This document shows, in pieces, positions 62,500 through 64,000 of a stretch of 64,000 bases of DNA (the first letter of the stretch is position 1; each line of letters begins with the position of its first letter). The position numbers were made by a program, and so were the translations under genes. The DNA comes from Schistocephalus solidus (lineage: Eukaryota; Platyhelminthes; Cestoda; Diphyllobothriidea; Diphyllobothriidae), in assembly GCA_017591395.1 (NCBI GenBank), contig WEDG01008658.1, positions 1 to 64,000 of the forward strand. The letters run 5' to 3'. The notes under the pieces are model-generated. The model was not told the DNA's origin, ran no database searches, and saw only the letters and a list, made by a program, of their open reading frames with translations.

Positions 62500-63540
62500 T
62501 CAATCAGTAGGCAGTCTCCGTAGGAAAGCTTGCTCGTCTCGCCAAATATCTCCTTTTTCGTGTAGGTGTCTGTCACTGAACTCTCGATTCGAGCAGCACG
62601 AAACTGTTCCCAGTACAGGGACGACGCACCCATTACCACTCCTACAAGTAGCCACCATGTCAATCCACCTGCTAAATTGTTTGATATTTTAACTGGTTGG
62701 ATGAGCGCGGTGGTACGCATAAACAGTTAACAGTTAACCGTGCCCTATTGAATTTCCAGTTTATCTGTCACTTGACGAAAACTCCTTGCGCGATAGAGAA
62801 CGAGAGATTTAGGTCAGTTGAGTTAGGACTGATCACGGCAGAGGAAGTCCTTGTCAGATCGCATGAATGAACCGTCAGCAAATTAACCAGCTGGAGTAAG
62901 AAGTAAAGCCGGTTTTTTTAAATAAATAGGAGCTCAGTGCGGTAAGTTAGCTGCTGAATTGTATTTTGGCAGTACGTTGGCCAGGAATTCCGAGGAATAT
63001 AATAATGAGTCATTCAGATGCACGTTACATAACTATAAACGCGTTCATGCGACCTCTATTGGAAGTAAGTATGTAAACCAAACTGAAATGCACGTGGCAA
63101 TAAAGTTTTTGAAATGTCAGTCACTTGGCAGTTTCCGTTGGAAAGCTTGTTCGTTCACTATCGTTTACGGTCCACGAAAATGTTCTCAGTGCAGCTAAGG
63201 CGGAAAAATTGCTACTTTAATGAGTAGCAAACACGTCTATGTGCCTATTAAATGTTTAAGTGTAGTCTGTTTTGAATGGTCAGACGAAACCATCAACGCA
63301 GTGGTAAGCGTAGGAAAACTATCTGACAGATTGATCGGTCGACTTGCCGCTTGGTGAAGATTCCTTGCGGTAGAGAGGAGAGGTGATTGAGTGAGTGAAG
63401 TCGACACTTTGAAAGTCTCCACGTCTGTAATCCTAGTCAGAAGCAAGCTACCACACCGGACAACGGCAATACTCATCGGATCGTACGAATGGACCGTCAG
63501 TGAAACAACCAGCTGAATTACCTGGTAAAGATGGGGGAGG
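62500..63540 (+). repeat. Repeat family U, units 4 and 5 in tandem
   Basis: Unit 4 starts near GTCAATCAGTAGGCAGTCTC (62,499) and unit 5 near GTCAGTCACTTGGCAGTTTC (63,116), about 615 bp apart. Both contain GGAAAGCTTG, a GATAGAG/GGTAGAG block and ATGAACCGTCAG/ATGGACCGTCAG. Unit 4 also has TCAGATGCACGTTACATAAC. Unit 5 is cut short near 63,540. Confidence 0.7.
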
Positions 63541-64000
63541 GGGACAGGGGTGCGCTGAAGGCCCGAAGCCTTTTGGTTCCTTGAGAGGGAGAGATCCGTA
63601 CTCAGTTACACCACTTCCGACAACCGAAGGGTTTTAGCGACGAAAACTGGCATGATGCGAGAACTCTTGCTGAGTTTTTTTCGATTCGAGAACGAACGGC
63701 AGTATGAGGGTGTGGAGGGTGACTAAATTGTTAGAATACCGCATTTGCCTAAAATAAAGTTAGGCATGACACATTTTCCCAACACTCTTATGTTGAGGAA
63801 AATTATCAGCCACTTCACCGGACTGGTGACTATCAGAGAATACAATGGGTCATTTTGATCTTCAACAACAGACGCCGTCTTTACCAAACCATCAGGGGTC
63901 ATTGCGTTTAACAACATTTAAAATGTCATGTTATCACTAGCTACTTTATAAGGTGCTGGTTATTTCAAACAGGATAAAATTCAGTTATATGAATACTTTT
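63541..64000. other. Unassigned end of window
   Basis: No recognisable coding or repeat content. Confidence 0.4.

Overview
The window looks like a transposon-rich flatworm nuclear genome, most likely a diphyllobothriid tapeworm (Spirometra / Schistocephalus / Dibothriocephalus type). Three observations suggest this: a host gene with a run of 32-37 nt introns at its 5' end, several decayed non-LTR retrotransposons (LINEs), and an endonuclease-reverse transcriptase LINE with C2H2 zinc-finger coding sequence behind it, a combination I associate with that group. Species assignment is inference. No bacterial operons, rRNA genes, CRISPR arrays or credible functional tRNA genes are visible.

Region 1 (1-12,935): a degenerate satellite of about 88 bp period fills most of 2,716-12,935. 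It is broken by the 3' end of LINE-C (6,334-6,600) and by a 3.4-kb LINE-A copy (7,940-11,335). A second, nearly identical 5' end of LINE-A lies at 1,156-1,866, and a LINE-A 3' end opens the window. Region 2 (12,936-31,246): a graveyard of LINE fragments in both orientations (A, C, D, E, F). It includes a LINE-E copy nested inside a LINE-A copy and a longer LINE-E copy at 27,440-30,752. Region 3 (31,247-46,709): the one convincing host gene, a ten-exon SLC35D-type nucleotide-sugar transporter on the + strand. Its first seven exons are packed into 830 bp, and three exons follow across introns of 3.1, 7.5 and 3.6 kb. A defective BEL/Pao LTR retrotransposon with both LTRs (36,424-42,599) sits in the same orientation inside intron 8. 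Region 4 (46,710-64,000): short interspersed repeats (one family also interrupts the BEL/Pao element), tRNA-like SINE fragments, an antisense RTE-like LINE-G with zinc-finger sequence (50,755-55,140), and a field of roughly 0.6-kb direct repeats (57,780-63,540) with a trinucleotide microsatellite.

The most interesting signal is in the 3' UTRs of LINE-A and LINE-E. Both carry a hairpin in which two short helices flank a U-rich internal loop with U runs on both sides, upstream of an A-rich tail. That is the architecture of the ENE (expression and nuclear retention element), which clamps poly(A) in a triple helix. Three LINE-A copies and two LINE-E copies show it. I know of no description of such elements in flatworm LINEs, but I could not search. 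Other points worth checking are the GC-AG intron and single frameshift in the transporter, the altered catalytic motifs in two reverse transcriptases, and coding-like segments inside the transporter introns.
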